63,757 bases of DNA from an uncultured Alphaproteobacteria bacterium (GCA_944389135.1 CALXLG010000006.1:1-63757); one strand, 5' to 3'; shown: positions 28,037 through 39,731, counted from the first letter of the stretch. A program made the numbers and translations. Notes: generated by a model from the letters alone, not told the origin.

Positions 28037-29191
28037 ATGAAAAATATTTTATTTTTTTCTTTACTAATATTTGGCTTTAATATTTATTCTGCGCAGGCAC
28101 AATCTATATTGCAGTTTCCTGTTAATTACCTATCAAATGCAGCGAATGCTTGGACCAGCGTATTAAGTGATTTTGGTATCAGCGGGGAAATAGCAACATA
28201 TGTTAAAAATAACCAGAGCGCAGCTTCTGTTGGATACATAGACGCAATCTCTACCTTGGCTTTTAATACCAGCGCAATAAGTTTATTTGAAATAAATCAT
28301 CATATAAATCAGGCGTTTTCTGTAATTGCTGAACCTATTATTTCACGCAGAAATACTTGTGTTAAAAATTTGCCAGATTGTACACAAAAAGATAAAAGAA
28401 TTGTATTAAGTGGTGATGTTTTCGGTGCTTTTGCAGACTATGATTCAGATAAAAACGGTTCTTTTAAAACGCGAAATACAGGACTTTCTGTTAATGCAAA
28501 AAGTTTTATAACAGATGGTTGGGAAATAGGAATTGGTTATACTCGCAGCATGACAGATACCGAAGATAGTAATGTTTATACAGATGCGGTCAGTAATAGT
28601 ATAACTTTATTTTCTGAATATCTGGCAAAAAATGGTTTCTTTATGAATGTTGGATTAAATGTGGGGCATACCAGCTGGACTGCAGATAAAAACTTTGCAG
28701 GAATTTCTAATACCAGCGCGTATGATACAGACTTTATCGCAGGGCAAACAAATTTAGGTGTTCGTATCCAAGGACGCAAGATTTCTTTTATTCCACAAAT
28801 GGGTGTTAAATATATGCGTGTTATGGCAGATAAATATACTGATGATGCCACGCAAGAGTTTGATGATTGGTGGTATAACTATTTAACGGGTTTCGCTGGT
28901 ATGACATTAGGCTTTGATTTTATTGCCGAAGGGTTGCTTATCAGACCTGTTTTAACCGCTGGTGGCAGTTATGATGCAATTAGCAACGGTACAGATAATA
29001 TAAGGGTTCAACTGATTAATTCTAGTATATATAACATACCGATTGAAAGTCCTGCTCGTATGGCATTAAATGCCGGTGCCGGGATAGAAGTGTATGGGGA
29101 AAATTTTGTAGTTGGTGCCTCATATAGATTAGACTACAGAGAAAATTACACCGTAAATACCGCAACTATTAACTTGAAGATAGCGTTTTAA
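28037..29191 (+). CDS. autotransporter-type outer-membrane barrel protein
   Basis: The 384-residue protein has a signal peptide ending AQA and an N-terminal stretch of about 100 residues that contains two Cys. From about 120 it has barrel strands of the autotransporter domain (GDVFGAFADYD, WEIGIGYTRS, GLNVGHTSW) and ends in Phe (TATINLKIAF). There is no long passenger, so it may be a stand-alone barrel. AAGGCGAG precedes the ATG. It is followed after 33 bp by an M23 peptidase gene with its own promoter-like boxes. Confidence 0.75.
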   Translation: MKNILFFSLLIFGFNIYSAQAQSILQFPVNYLSNAANAWTSVLSDFGISGEIATYVKNNQSAASVGYIDAISTLAFNTSAISLFEINHHINQAFSVIAEPIISRRNTCVKNLPDCTQKDKRIVLSGDVFGAFADYDSDKNGSFKTRNTGLSVNAKSFITDGWEIGIGYTRSMTDTEDSNVYTDAVSNSITLFSEYLAKNGFFMNVGLNVGHTSWTADKNFAGISNTSAYDTDFIAGQTNLGVRIQGRKISFIPQMGVKYMRVMADKYTDDATQEFDDWWYNYLTGFAGMTLGFDFIAEGLLIRPVLTAGGSYDAISNGTDNIRVQLINSSIYNIPIESPARMALNAGAGIEVYGENFVVGASYRLDYRENYTVNTATINLKIAF

Positions 29192-29224
29192 TTATTTCTT
29201 ATAATATGTTATAATATCATAGTT

Positions 29225-30034
29225 ATGAGAAATGTTGTTGGGGAATGCTTTTTATTTGTGCTATTAATGCTGGCGCAGGACGTTTATGCGGCAAGTTTGT
29301 TAAAATCTCAATCTTTTCCCAAGACTTTTCAAGACCTTTCTTTTACGCAACGTATAAATGTTTTATCAGAAGGATATGAACCATGGGAATCAGAATACGA
29401 TGCATCAGGGCGTTGTATATCTGGGTGTGCATATGCAGGGATAACCATTGCCCAAGAATTAGAAAATATTGATAATAACACCAAAAGCGCACAAAATAAT
29501 TTGTATAAAAGCGGTTATTCTGTAAACCAAAATGGTTTGGTATATAAAACATCGGGCGGTGTGTCGGCGGGACAAAAAATAGTTGAAAATATACCCCGTT
29601 GCTATCCTTATCAGCCAGATATAGCAGCAGGGCAGGTTGTTCCGGTGGGCGAACCTTTAACAGGTAAAACACAGATAACATCGCCTTATGGCAGACGCGT
29701 CCATCCTGTGTCGGGCAATGATTCTGTTCATAGTGGGGTTGATTTTGCGGCTGCGTCAGGCACATCGGTTTTTTCACCTGCTTCTGGTACAGTTGCGTCT
29801 GTTTGGACAGATGATTCTTGTGGAAAAGGTGTTCGTATATCGCACTCTGCAGGCTATGAAACTGTTTATTGTCATCTTAGTCAGCAGTTAGTGTCTGCGG
29901 GCGATACAGTTGCTGCAGGGTGTGAAATTGCAAAAACTGGTAATACAGGCAGAAGCACAGGACCACACTTACACTATGGAATAAAATATAATGGTCAATA
30001 TATTAACCCGACAAGCTGGATAGGCAGGGACTAA
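29225..30034 (+). CDS. secreted M23-family peptidase
   Basis: The 269-residue protein has a signal peptide (cut near YAA), a non-conserved middle with two Cys pairs, and a C-terminal LytM domain from about 155: SPYGRRVHPVSG, HSGVDFAAASGT, VYCHL and GPHLHYGI. These give the zinc ligands and catalytic His. It is probably a periplasmic peptidoglycan endopeptidase. Two TATAAT boxes (29200-29205 and 29210-29215) lie just upstream, the nearer one 9 nt from the ATG; no ribosome binding site is seen. Its stop overlaps that of the opposing smr gene (CTAA). Confidence 0.88.
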   Translation: MRNVVGECFLFVLLMLAQDVYAASLLKSQSFPKTFQDLSFTQRINVLSEGYEPWESEYDASGRCISGCAYAGITIAQELENIDNNTKSAQNNLYKSGYSVNQNGLVYKTSGGVSAGQKIVENIPRCYPYQPDIAAGQVVPVGEPLTGKTQITSPYGRRVHPVSGNDSVHSGVDFAAASGTSVFSPASGTVASVWTDDSCGKGVRISHSAGYETVYCHLSQQLVSAGDTVAAGCEIAKTGNTGRSTGPHLHYGIKYNGQYINPTSWIGRD

Positions 30035-30402
30035 TCTATTTTCTTTCTAAATTTTACAGAAAAACTGCCGTTATTTATAGGGGTCATAGATATAAAATAT
30101 TTAGAGATAATGCTGTCTTGCGCCCACTGTTGAAATTTTATTTTTAATATCCCGCTGGCGCCGGTAATAATTTTGGCTGTGCGAACGCCGTTAGAAATCA
30201 GTTCGTTTATCGCTGTCCAGGCTTGTTCTTCTGTATAATTATGTAAATCTAAGACCACATTATTAGTTTTAATTGTAGGGGAATTAAAATATTCGCGTGT
30301 TGATAAATGCAGTTCCGCCCGAACTTGGTTGCGCGTTTTTTCATCAGGTATAAATTTACCTAATGACATGAGTTCAATATCTGCTGCGGATAATTTTTTC
30401 AT
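30031..30402 (-). CDS. Smr-domain protein
   Basis: The 123-residue protein has the Smr signature VVLDLHNYTEEQAWTAINELI (shown as LDLHNYTEEQA) and the IITGASGILKIKFQQW core, in which the usual TGxG reads TGASG. Small Smr proteins are linked to nucleic-acid cutting and rescue of stalled ribosomes. A TATAAT (30415-30410) lies 7 nt before the ATG and no ribosome binding site is seen, so it is probably leaderless. The gene sits behind the rlpA terminator. Confidence 0.85.
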   Translation of the reverse strand: MKKLSAADIELMSLGKFIPDEKTRNQVRAELHLSTREYFNSPTIKTNNVVLDLHNYTEEQAWTAINELISNGVRTAKIITGASGILKIKFQQWAQDSIISKYFISMTPINNGSFSVKFRKKID

Positions 30403-30440
30403 AAAACACATTATAAAAAGAATTTATTTTTATGGTATAA

Positions 30441-30467
30441 AAAAATGCCCCGCAGGGCATTTTTTTA
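30441..30467 (-). terminator. rlpA terminator
   Basis: AAAAATGCCC and its complement form a 10-bp stem with a four-base loop and T run directly after the rlpA stop. Confidence 0.9.
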
Positions 30468-31361
30468 AATACTGTCGGCGTTTATCCAACGTCCATTTTG
30501 TAACAAACCGGGTGCCATGCCTTCGTTTGCACGCAACGCATCTATTACGCTACGAGCTTGGGCGGCATCCAGACCAACAATACGAACTTTATACATGTCG
30601 CCTTCTAGCACGACGTTCGCATTGCCGTATTTGCGCATTCTTGCTGCCAATGCATCTGCGCTGTCTTGTGAGTAGAACGCCGCAACCTGAACACTGTAAT
30701 CACCTGCTGTATGTGTTGTTGCAACAGGTGCTTGAGTTGTTGTTACAACCGTTGTTGTTTCAACAGTTTCTACTGGTTGTGATACATATTGTGTCTGTGT
30801 TGTACCCAATGTTGCGTTTTTAACACGCATAGATTCTTCTGCCATTACTTGAACTTGAACTTTAGTTTGACCGTTCATGCCAATTTTTTGTGCAGCAGCA
30901 GGGGACAAGTCCATTATACGTGTATTAACGAATGGACCACGATTGTTTACACGAACAACAACAGACTGACCGTTATCAAGATTTGTTACGCGTGCAATTG
31001 TTGGTAATGGTAATGTTTTGCTGGTCGCAACCATTTGGTTCGCATCGAACATTTCACCATTGCTTGTTTTTGTACCGTTTAATTCTGCTGGAATAATACC
31101 CGCAATACCTGTTTGATTATAATTTAAGTCTTCTACAGGGATATATTGTACATCTTCTACTTTGTACGCAGTTCCAACATAGTATTTTGGTGCAGCAGCA
31201 AACAAATACGCATCATTCAAAGATGGGGTATCTGTTGTGATAAGTGTTTCTTCACCAAAACCATCATATCCATAATCACTTGCTGAACCTGTTGTGCTAG
31301 AATTCATAGAACATGCAGATAAAACAGCTGTCAAAACTGTTAATGAAACTATTTTTTTCAT
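30465..31361 (-). CDS. rlpA: RlpA-like septal lipoprotein
   Basis: RlpA is an outer-membrane lipoprotein and lytic transglycosylase that works at the septum on peptide-free glycan. The 298-residue protein has a lipobox LSAC, a double-psi beta-barrel domain (NGEMFDANQMVATSKTLPLP, then VVVRVNNRGPF and RIMDLSPAAA), a linker rich in Thr and Val, and a C-terminal SPOR domain (YSVQVAAFYSQDSADALA) that binds denuded glycan. AAGGAG before the ATG at 31361 decides against a longer frame. The length is typical. Confidence 0.93.
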   Translation of the reverse strand: MKKIVSLTVLTAVLSACSMNSSTTGSASDYGYDGFGEETLITTDTPSLNDAYLFAAAPKYYVGTAYKVEDVQYIPVEDLNYNQTGIAGIIPAELNGTKTSNGEMFDANQMVATSKTLPLPTIARVTNLDNGQSVVVRVNNRGPFVNTRIMDLSPAAAQKIGMNGQTKVQVQVMAEESMRVKNATLGTTQTQYVSQPVETVETTTVVTTTQAPVATTHTAGDYSVQVAAFYSQDSADALAARMRKYGNANVVLEGDMYKVRIVGLDAAQARSVIDALRANEGMAPGLLQNGRWINADSI

Positions 31362-31429
31362 CTTGGGACTCCTTACATTCTTAATAAAGATTGTATCATA
31401 AGTTATTTTTAGTTTCAACTTTATTTTGA

Positions 31430-32890
31430 CTATATTTTTTTATCAATAAGGTATGCAAGTGGCAGATAAATTACACCAAAAATAGCGATAGATAAAAACA
31501 TTATCCAGATACTGGTTATTGGTATCATCCACAAACCAATGCCCATTATTACGGACAGTAAAGTAAAGCAAAAGATTGCTTTGATTGTCTTTTTATCAGT
31601 TTTAATAAGAGTTTTTTTCTTGCAAGCACGCCCTAATAAGTAGTTTTTCAAGTATCCACTTATTACCACACCAACAGGAATTGCCAGATATCCTATAAAT
31701 GGGAACAGTGCCAGATATAATACTGACGCAGCCCCCAAAGAAATCATACTCGTTTTAACTGGTGTTCTGACGTCTTGACTGGCGTATAAAGTCTTGCTGT
31801 ATATTTGGCTTATCATCATTGCTGGTAATACGAATACTTGTATCATAATTGCGACAGCAACAGCGTGTGTAGAATGGGCTGTCCATGCACCATATTCAAA
31901 CAGATATTTAATTATAGGTTCGGCCAAAACAAATAAACCAACCAAGCAAGGCATTATAAGCATCATAGATTTACGCATAGAAGAGTTTTGCTGAATATAA
32001 ACGCTGCGCATATTTTTTTCTGCCAGTGCATTTGAGATTGATGACATTAACACAGTACCAACAGCCAGACCTATCATTGCAAAAGGAAGTTGTACAATTC
32101 TGTCCGAGTAATATAACCAAGAAACAGCACCGTTTTGAAAGCTGGCAACCAGTGTACCGATAATAATGGTAATTTGATAGAACCCATTACCGATTATGCT
32201 AATTCCTAGTCTTTTGAAAAGGCTTTTTATTCCAGGGGTCCATTTAGGCTTTATAAGGTGTAAGCCAAAATGATGACGTCTGATTCTGTTCAATAAAACG
32301 CCGAATTGTATTATACCAGATAAAACGACGGTGCCTGCCATTATATAAAGAATTGTACCAGAGGCGAAAAATGCAGATAACAGCAAAGCACCAATCAGCA
32401 TTATATTTAACAGCACAGGCATAAAAGCCGCCAACAAGAATTTTGAAAAAGCATTTAATATTGCAGATAAAAACGCTGCCCCACATACAAATATGACATA
32501 GAAGAACATTATTCTAGCAATCAGAACTGTAAGTTCCATTTTTCCAGGGTCTTCGGCAAAACCAGGTGCCAAAATCCATACAACCAACGGCATAAAGATT
32601 TCAAAAACAATAGTTATTCCAAGAAGTATTGTCATCAACCACGAAAAGACATTTTTAGCAAAGTTATCGTCTTTTTTCAGGTCGGTATACATTGGAATAA
32701 AAATGGCAGACAAGGCGCCTTCGCCCAGCAGGTCGCGAAATAAGTTTGGTAATTTGAAAGCCGCCAAGAAGATATCAGACAGCCTGCCAGCACCTAAAAC
32801 ACGCGCAATTAACATGTCGCGGATAAAGCCAAATATGCGACTAATACCCGTCATTGCGCCAACACCGAAAATATGTTTGCCTAGTTTCAT
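31430..32890 (-). CDS. murJ: lipid II flippase MurJ
   Basis: MurJ flips lipid-linked peptidoglycan precursors to the periplasm. The 486-residue protein has about 14 hydrophobic segments and the conserved start TGISRIFGFIRDMLIARVLGAGRLSDIFLAAFKLPN, seen here as SRIFGFIRDML and AFKLPNLFR, followed by GEGALSAIFIPMY. I choose the ATG at 32890 because TATAAT (32903-32898) ends 7 nt before it; a GTG at 32908 lies upstream of that box. The gene is divergent from bamD and probably leaderless. Confidence 0.94.
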   Translation of the reverse strand: MKLGKHIFGVGAMTGISRIFGFIRDMLIARVLGAGRLSDIFLAAFKLPNLFRDLLGEGALSAIFIPMYTDLKKDDNFAKNVFSWLMTILLGITIVFEIFMPLVVWILAPGFAEDPGKMELTVLIARIMFFYVIFVCGAAFLSAILNAFSKFLLAAFMPVLLNIMLIGALLLSAFFASGTILYIMAGTVVLSGIIQFGVLLNRIRRHHFGLHLIKPKWTPGIKSLFKRLGISIIGNGFYQITIIIGTLVASFQNGAVSWLYYSDRIVQLPFAMIGLAVGTVLMSSISNALAEKNMRSVYIQQNSSMRKSMMLIMPCLVGLFVLAEPIIKYLFEYGAWTAHSTHAVAVAIMIQVFVLPAMMISQIYSKTLYASQDVRTPVKTSMISLGAASVLYLALFPFIGYLAIPVGVVISGYLKNYLLGRACKKKTLIKTDKKTIKAIFCFTLLSVIMGIGLWMIPITSIWIMFLSIAIFGVIYLPLAYLIDKKI

Positions 32891-32893
32891 AGT

Positions 32894-32927
32894 TTCGATT
32901 ATACTCACCTTTAAGATATAAAATCAA
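32894..32927. promoter_or_regulatory. interleaved divergent promoters of murJ (-) and bamD (+)
   Basis: Minus: TTGATT (32927-32922), 18 bp, TATAAT (32903-32898). Plus: TTCGAT (32894-32899), 17 bp, TATAAA (32917-32922). Each -35 lies almost on the other's -10, so binding should be mutually exclusive. Confidence 0.6.
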
Positions 32928-32943
32928 GGCAGGAATAAAAACT

Positions 32944-33708
32944 ATGAAAAAAATATTTATGCTTATGGGTGCTTTGGCTGTTTTAGCCGGTTGCGCTGGG
33001 ACAGATAAAGAAATAGAGGCAGATAAGCCTTTAAAAGAAATATATGAAACAGCATATGCAGAGTTTAATGATGAGAATTATGAAGCGGCGGCGGCAGAAT
33101 TTCTAAAAGCAGAAAATCAGTATCCGTCTAGTTCGTGGGCTGCGGACGCGCTTGTTATGGCAGCGTATTCGCAATATATGGATAAAGACTTTGCCGGTGC
33201 AATCTTGACAGCAGACAGATTTATGCGTTTCCACCCAGGTCATAGGGATGTACCTTACATTTTATATTTGCGTGGTATGTGCTATTACCGTCAAGTAAGT
33301 GATGTAAGACGTGAACCGGGGATGTCAGTATACGCTTTACAACAATTTCAGCAGCTAGTAGAGCGTTTCCCAAAATCTGAATATGCCAAAAATGCAGAAA
33401 ACAAAATAATAATTTTGAAAAATTATATTGCGGGCAAGATGATGTATTCTGCACGTGCGGATATGCAGAAAGAAAATTGGCCCAGTGCGATTTCTAAGTT
33501 TCAATCAGTTGTATCTGGCGCACAAGAAACAGTGATGACACCAGAAGCTATGTTCAGATTAACAGAATGCTATACTGCAATTGGTTTGCCTCAGCAGGCA
33601 CAAGGTTATGCAGAAATGCTAAAATTAAATTTCCCAGATAATGAATGGACAAAAAAATTAGAAAAGAAGTCTGGCGATTTTGAGCAAGGCTTGAAAAGCA
33701 GTAAATAA
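32944..33708 (+). CDS. bamD: outer-membrane assembly lipoprotein BamD
   Basis: BamD is the essential TPR lipoprotein of the BAM complex that folds barrels into the outer membrane. The 254-residue protein has a lipobox LAGC and TPR-like repeats (YAEFNDENYEAAAAEFLKAENQYPSS, seen as YEAAAAEFLKAENQYP, then YALQQFQQLVERFPKSEYA). AAGGCAGGA precedes the ATG. The window also holds outer-membrane barrels (8399, 28037) that would use it. Confidence 0.92.
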   Translation: MKKIFMLMGALAVLAGCAGTDKEIEADKPLKEIYETAYAEFNDENYEAAAAEFLKAENQYPSSSWAADALVMAAYSQYMDKDFAGAILTADRFMRFHPGHRDVPYILYLRGMCYYRQVSDVRREPGMSVYALQQFQQLVERFPKSEYAKNAENKIIILKNYIAGKMMYSARADMQKENWPSAISKFQSVVSGAQETVMTPEAMFRLTECYTAIGLPQQAQGYAEMLKLNFPDNEWTKKLEKKSGDFEQGLKSSK

Positions 33709-33736
33709 AAAAATCCGGTTTTAACCGGATTTTTTT
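33708..33736. terminator. bidirectional terminator after bamD
   Basis: AAAATCCGGTT and AACCGGATTTT pair, with T runs on both strands between convergent genes. Confidence 0.9.
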
Positions 33737-34445
33737 AACGTATCTTTTCAATTTGTATTTTTGCGGCGGCTGTTGGACCCATTTGATTATTATAATGACT
33801 GGATTTGTTTAAATCATATGGTTTGCGTTCGCCGATAAATGTTTCGTAATATATTTGCCCAATACGCATGTATGGATATACAACGGTTGGATATAGTGTG
33901 TTTATTTCTAGTGTCCATGTGCCACAGAATCCGTCATCACCACGACCAGCGGTGTGGTGGTTTAATATAAAATGACGCCCGACAGAAGATTTACCATCAA
34001 TATAAGGAAAAAGATTTCTTGTCTCTGTATATTCAATGGTGGACCCCAAATACCCAATTTGAGGAGATAAAATAAGCCCGGTTTCTGGTATTTCTATGTC
34101 TATTGTATCTTTGGCTTTTTCGTCACAAGGGTCTAATAAATATTGAGGATTTAGTGTGCTATATACTGTGCTATCATGAGCAAATTTTAAATAATCGTCA
34201 TAAGATTCAAACCAGTCAGCAATATTATGACGTTTGGGGTTTCCTTTATATGGTATTGCGGGTTTCATACCTTGGGGCAGGGTTTGCTTATATACTTTCA
34301 GCTTATTATCTAAGTGCAAATCATAACTATTGCTGCCCAAGCAACATTCATTGAAAGGGGTTATAATTATATCCGGTTTTTTATCAGGATTTTTTGGGTT
34401 TGATATTTGCATTCTTCGCAAAATTTCTGGGCCGGTTAGCTGCAT
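33735..34445 (-). CDS. dcd: dCTP deaminase family protein, long form
   Basis: Dcd turns dCTP into dUTP for thymidylate synthesis; some members also hydrolyse dUTP. The 236-residue protein has the N-terminal LTGPEILRRM, the GKSSVGR phosphate loop, HHTAGRGDDGFCGTWTLEI with the catalytic Glu in TLE, and the YMRIGQIYYE strand. It is about 45 residues longer than usual Dcd, with extra sequence between about 50 and 110. No strong ribosome binding site precedes the ATG. The fused deaminase/dUTPase type is possible. Confidence 0.88.
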   Translation of the reverse strand: MQLTGPEILRRMQISNPKNPDKKPDIIITPFNECCLGSNSYDLHLDNKLKVYKQTLPQGMKPAIPYKGNPKRHNIADWFESYDDYLKFAHDSTVYSTLNPQYLLDPCDEKAKDTIDIEIPETGLILSPQIGYLGSTIEYTETRNLFPYIDGKSSVGRHFILNHHTAGRGDDGFCGTWTLEINTLYPTVVYPYMRIGQIYYETFIGERKPYDLNKSSHYNNQMGPTAAAKIQIEKIR

Positions 34446-34547
34446 TTTTACCCCCTAGGTTATTTTTCCTGCCGGCAGTGTACAACAAGTAATTTTTTAT
34501 GCAAGATTTTTATTCACTTTTTAATCAGTTGTGGTAATGTGAAAGAC

Positions 34548-35441
34548 ATGACAAAAAAGACATATTCAGGATTTATTACAATAGTCGGACCGACTAACGC
34601 AGGAAAAAGTACCTTGATGAACCAGATAATGGGGCGCAAGGTTTCAATTGTTTCACACAAAGTTCAAACTACACGTACGCGTCTGCGTGCGGTAAAGATG
34701 ATTGGTTGTCGCCAGCTGATTTTTGTTGATACCCCAGGTGTCTTTAAGCCATCACGTCGTTTGGACAGGGCGATGGTTGGTGCTGCGATGGACGCAGTAT
34801 CAGATGCGGATGCTGTTTTGCTGGTTATAGACGCACAAAAGGGTATTACGGATACGGTTCGTAATTTGGTTGAGAAAATCAAAGAACATAAAAATTTATT
34901 TGTTGCGCTTAATAAAGCGGACGCCATAAGAAAGCAAGATTTATTGCCAATTGCTGCGGAATTATCGCAAATGGCGGAATTCAAAGAAATCTTTATGATT
35001 TCTGCGCTAAAGAATGACGGGGTAAAGCAAATGTTAGATTCTTTGGCAGAGGTTATGCCAGAATCTCCATATTTGTTTGATACAAAAGATGCTTCAGATG
35101 TTCCAGATGCGTTATATTTATCAGAACTAACGCGCGAAAAGATATATAAGTATATTCATCAAGAGTTGCCTTATCATATAAACGTTTTGACAGAAAGGGT
35201 AGAGGTTGATGATGAGGGTGTTTTGGATATATATCAAAAGATAGCTGTTCAGAACGAGGCGCATAAGAAAATAGTAATCGGTCGTGGGGGGGCGCAGTTA
35301 AAGAGAATAGGAACCGCTGCCAGACATGATATACAGAATCAGTGGGGGGTAAATGCACGCCTTCACCTGTTCGTACGTGTAGAACCAGATTGGGAGAATA
35401 AAGCAGAAAATTACGAAGAGCAGGGGTTGGAGTTTAAATAA
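34548..35441 (+). CDS. era: GTPase Era
   Basis: Era binds 16S rRNA near its 3' end and helps assemble the small subunit. The 297-residue protein has G1 GPTNAGKST, G3 DTPGVF, G4 NKAD and a C-terminal KH domain with GRGGAQLKRIG. A GTG three codons upstream is another possible start. The ATG is preferred because a weak TAATGT box (34535-34540) lies 7 nt before it. It heads the era-35441-queA-M16-tgt-39324 operon; the next gene overlaps its stop by one base. Confidence 0.94.
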   Translation: MTKKTYSGFITIVGPTNAGKSTLMNQIMGRKVSIVSHKVQTTRTRLRAVKMIGCRQLIFVDTPGVFKPSRRLDRAMVGAAMDAVSDADAVLLVIDAQKGITDTVRNLVEKIKEHKNLFVALNKADAIRKQDLLPIAAELSQMAEFKEIFMISALKNDGVKQMLDSLAEVMPESPYLFDTKDASDVPDALYLSELTREKIYKYIHQELPYHINVLTERVEVDDEGVLDIYQKIAVQNEAHKKIVIGRGGAQLKRIGTAARHDIQNQWGVNARLHLFVRVEPDWENKAENYEEQGLEFK

Positions 35442-35848
35442 TGGAAAGTAAAAAGGTAAAAGATTCGATGCCATTTGTATTGATTTTATCTGGCGTGATT
35501 TTGTTTGTTTCGGTGTTTGCTTACTCTAATCGTGGTATAAAAGTAGTTGTAACTAATAAAGGTGACAATAAAATTGCTTTTAAGAAGTTGAATGCAAAAA
35601 AAGATACGGCAATACGTATAATTCAATTTGAAGATGTTGCAAATGGTATGGATTATTATAAAGCCATAAAGGTAAATGATACTTTAACAGTATCAAAAAT
35701 AGATGAAGATTTGGTTTATAAAAACTATTTAGATTTATATTATGATAAGGAATCTAGAATAAAAAAAGTTAATGGTAAAACATTAAGCGAAATTAAAGAA
35801 ATTGCTAAGCGTGATAGTTTGCTAAAACAAATGCAGAAGGTAAGATAA
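35441..35848 (+). CDS. hypothetical single-pass membrane protein
   Basis: The 135-residue protein has one N-terminal membrane segment (about 11-28) and a charged, Lys/Asp-rich remainder. I recognise no domain. Translation should be coupled to era (TAATG overlap); GGAG is 8 nt upstream. It lies between era and queA in a tightly packed operon and probably faces the periplasm. Confidence 0.75.
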   Translation: MESKKVKDSMPFVLILSGVILFVSVFAYSNRGIKVVVTNKGDNKIAFKKLNAKKDTAIRIIQFEDVANGMDYYKAIKVNDTLTVSKIDEDLVYKNYLDLYYDKESRIKKVNGKTLSEIKEIAKRDSLLKQMQKVR

Positions 35849-35852
35849 TTTT

Positions 35853-36890
35853 ATGGAAACACTACATACATCAGATTTTGATTTTGACCTGCCACCAGAG
35901 TTAATTGCATCGCATCCGTTGCATCAGCGTGATGCATCCAGAATGCTTGTTGTGAACGGCGAAGAAATTGCGGATAAGCATATTCGTGATTTTTTAGATT
36001 ATTTGCGACCCGGTGATGTGGTTGTTTTTAATAATTCCAAGGTTATACCTGCGCGCTTTAATGCATCAGGTCATGAGATAACTTTACATACCGCAGTTAA
36101 TGATAAAGTCTGGTGGGGGTTATGCAAAAAGTTCAACAAGATAAATATTGGTGAAGTATTAACTCTTGATGACGACACGCAAGTAAAAGTTATTGATAAA
36201 GATGAAGAAAGTGGGCTAAAACTAGAATTCATGTGTGATAGTGTGTTTGAGGTTTTGGACAAAGTTGGCAAAATGCCGTTGCCACCATATATGAAGCGCG
36301 AGGCAGAAACCGAAGACCGTGAACGTTATCAGACCGTATATGCAGACCCTGTTGGGTCAATGGCGGCGCCAACCGCGGGTTTACACTTTACGCCAGAATT
36401 AATGCAAGAGATAGAAGCCCGTGGTGCAAAGATAGTAAAGATAACCCTGCATGTTGGGGCAGGTACTTGGATGCCTGTGAAAACAGAAGATTTATCACAG
36501 CATAAAATGCACAGTGAATGGTGTTGTATTACACCAGAACAAGCAGATATAATAAATAATGCAAAACGTGTAATTGCGGTTGGAACGACCTCTATGCGAA
36601 CACTTGAAAGTGCGGCAATAGACAACTGTAATTTGCCGGAAAACGAAAGAAATAAAAGAGTTGTACCAATTTGTCGCAGTACAAATATATTTATTACACC
36701 GGGGTATAAGTTTGGGGCAGTTGATATATTGCTGACGAATTTTCATTTACCTAAATCTACGTTATTTATGTTGGTATCTGCGTTTGCGGGGCTTGCGGAA
36801 ATGAAGAAAGCTTATGCACATGCGATTGCTGAAAAATATAGATTTTTCTCGTATGGCGATTGTTGTTTGTTGTTTAAGAAGGGGGAATAA
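35853..36890 (+). CDS. queA: S-adenosylmethionine:tRNA ribosyltransferase-isomerase
   Basis: QueA transfers ribosyl from SAM to preQ1 in tRNA to make epoxyqueuosine. The 345-residue protein has the family start FDFDLPPELIASHPLHQRDASRML (seen as LPPELIASHPLHQRDASRM), the VFNNSKVIPAR region, GSMAAPTAGLHFTPELM (GSMAAPTAGLHFT) and the C-terminal TNFHLPKSTL. It is followed without a gap by the M16 gene and then tgt, so two steps of queuosine synthesis are in one operon. Confidence 0.96.
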   Translation: METLHTSDFDFDLPPELIASHPLHQRDASRMLVVNGEEIADKHIRDFLDYLRPGDVVVFNNSKVIPARFNASGHEITLHTAVNDKVWWGLCKKFNKINIGEVLTLDDDTQVKVIDKDEESGLKLEFMCDSVFEVLDKVGKMPLPPYMKREAETEDRERYQTVYADPVGSMAAPTAGLHFTPELMQEIEARGAKIVKITLHVGAGTWMPVKTEDLSQHKMHSEWCCITPEQADIINNAKRVIAVGTTSMRTLESAAIDNCNLPENERNKRVVPICRSTNIFITPGYKFGAVDILLTNFHLPKSTLFMLVSAFAGLAEMKKAYAHAIAEKYRFFSYGDCCLLFKKGE

Positions 36891-39322
<2,432 letters not shown>

Positions 39323-39323
39323 T

Positions 39324-39671
39324 ATGTTTGAAAAATTAAAAACAAATTTAGCAATTAAATGGTTAAAGCAGAATAAAGATGCGCCGAAAATGTCGTTAAA
39401 TTCTTCGGATAATTTATATTTAGCCGTATCAAAGAAAAGTGTAGGCAATTTAATTTATATATATACATTATGTAATATGAAAGCATCCCATAATCAATGG
39501 AATTTAAATACGACAATTTCTATAAAAACGTTTGATAAAAAAAGTAAAGCAGAAGTGTATTATAAAACTTTGGTGGAAATTATGAAACTTCAACATAAAA
39601 ATCCAGGTGTACAGGTTATAGTAGATGTATTCAAGGAAGAAATTAAAAGATTTAAAGAAAATACCAGATAA
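39324..39671 (+). CDS. hypothetical protein, end of the era-tgt operon
   Basis: The 115-residue protein is basic and has no domain I recognise. A GTG start at 39312 inside the tgt end would add four residues; I prefer the ATG at 39324, since the start signals there are only GGTGAAGA and coupling with tgt. Mixed alpha/beta segments are likely (YLAVSKKSVGNLIYIYTL). Confidence 0.6.
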   Translation: MFEKLKTNLAIKWLKQNKDAPKMSLNSSDNLYLAVSKKSVGNLIYIYTLCNMKASHNQWNLNTTISIKTFDKKSKAEVYYKTLVEIMKLQHKNPGVQVIVDVFKEEIKRFKENTR

Positions 39672-39677
39672 AAAGTA

Positions 39678-39707
39678 TTGAAAAAAATTGGTTGGTTTTA
39701 TTATACT
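39678..39707 (+). promoter_or_regulatory. promoter of the 39732 gene
   Basis: TTGAAA (39678-39683), 18 bp and TATACT (39702-39707) lie just after the preceding stop and give a leader of about 20 nt. Confidence 0.6.
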
Positions 39708-39731
39708 GCCTATATAAAGAAAGGAGAAAAA

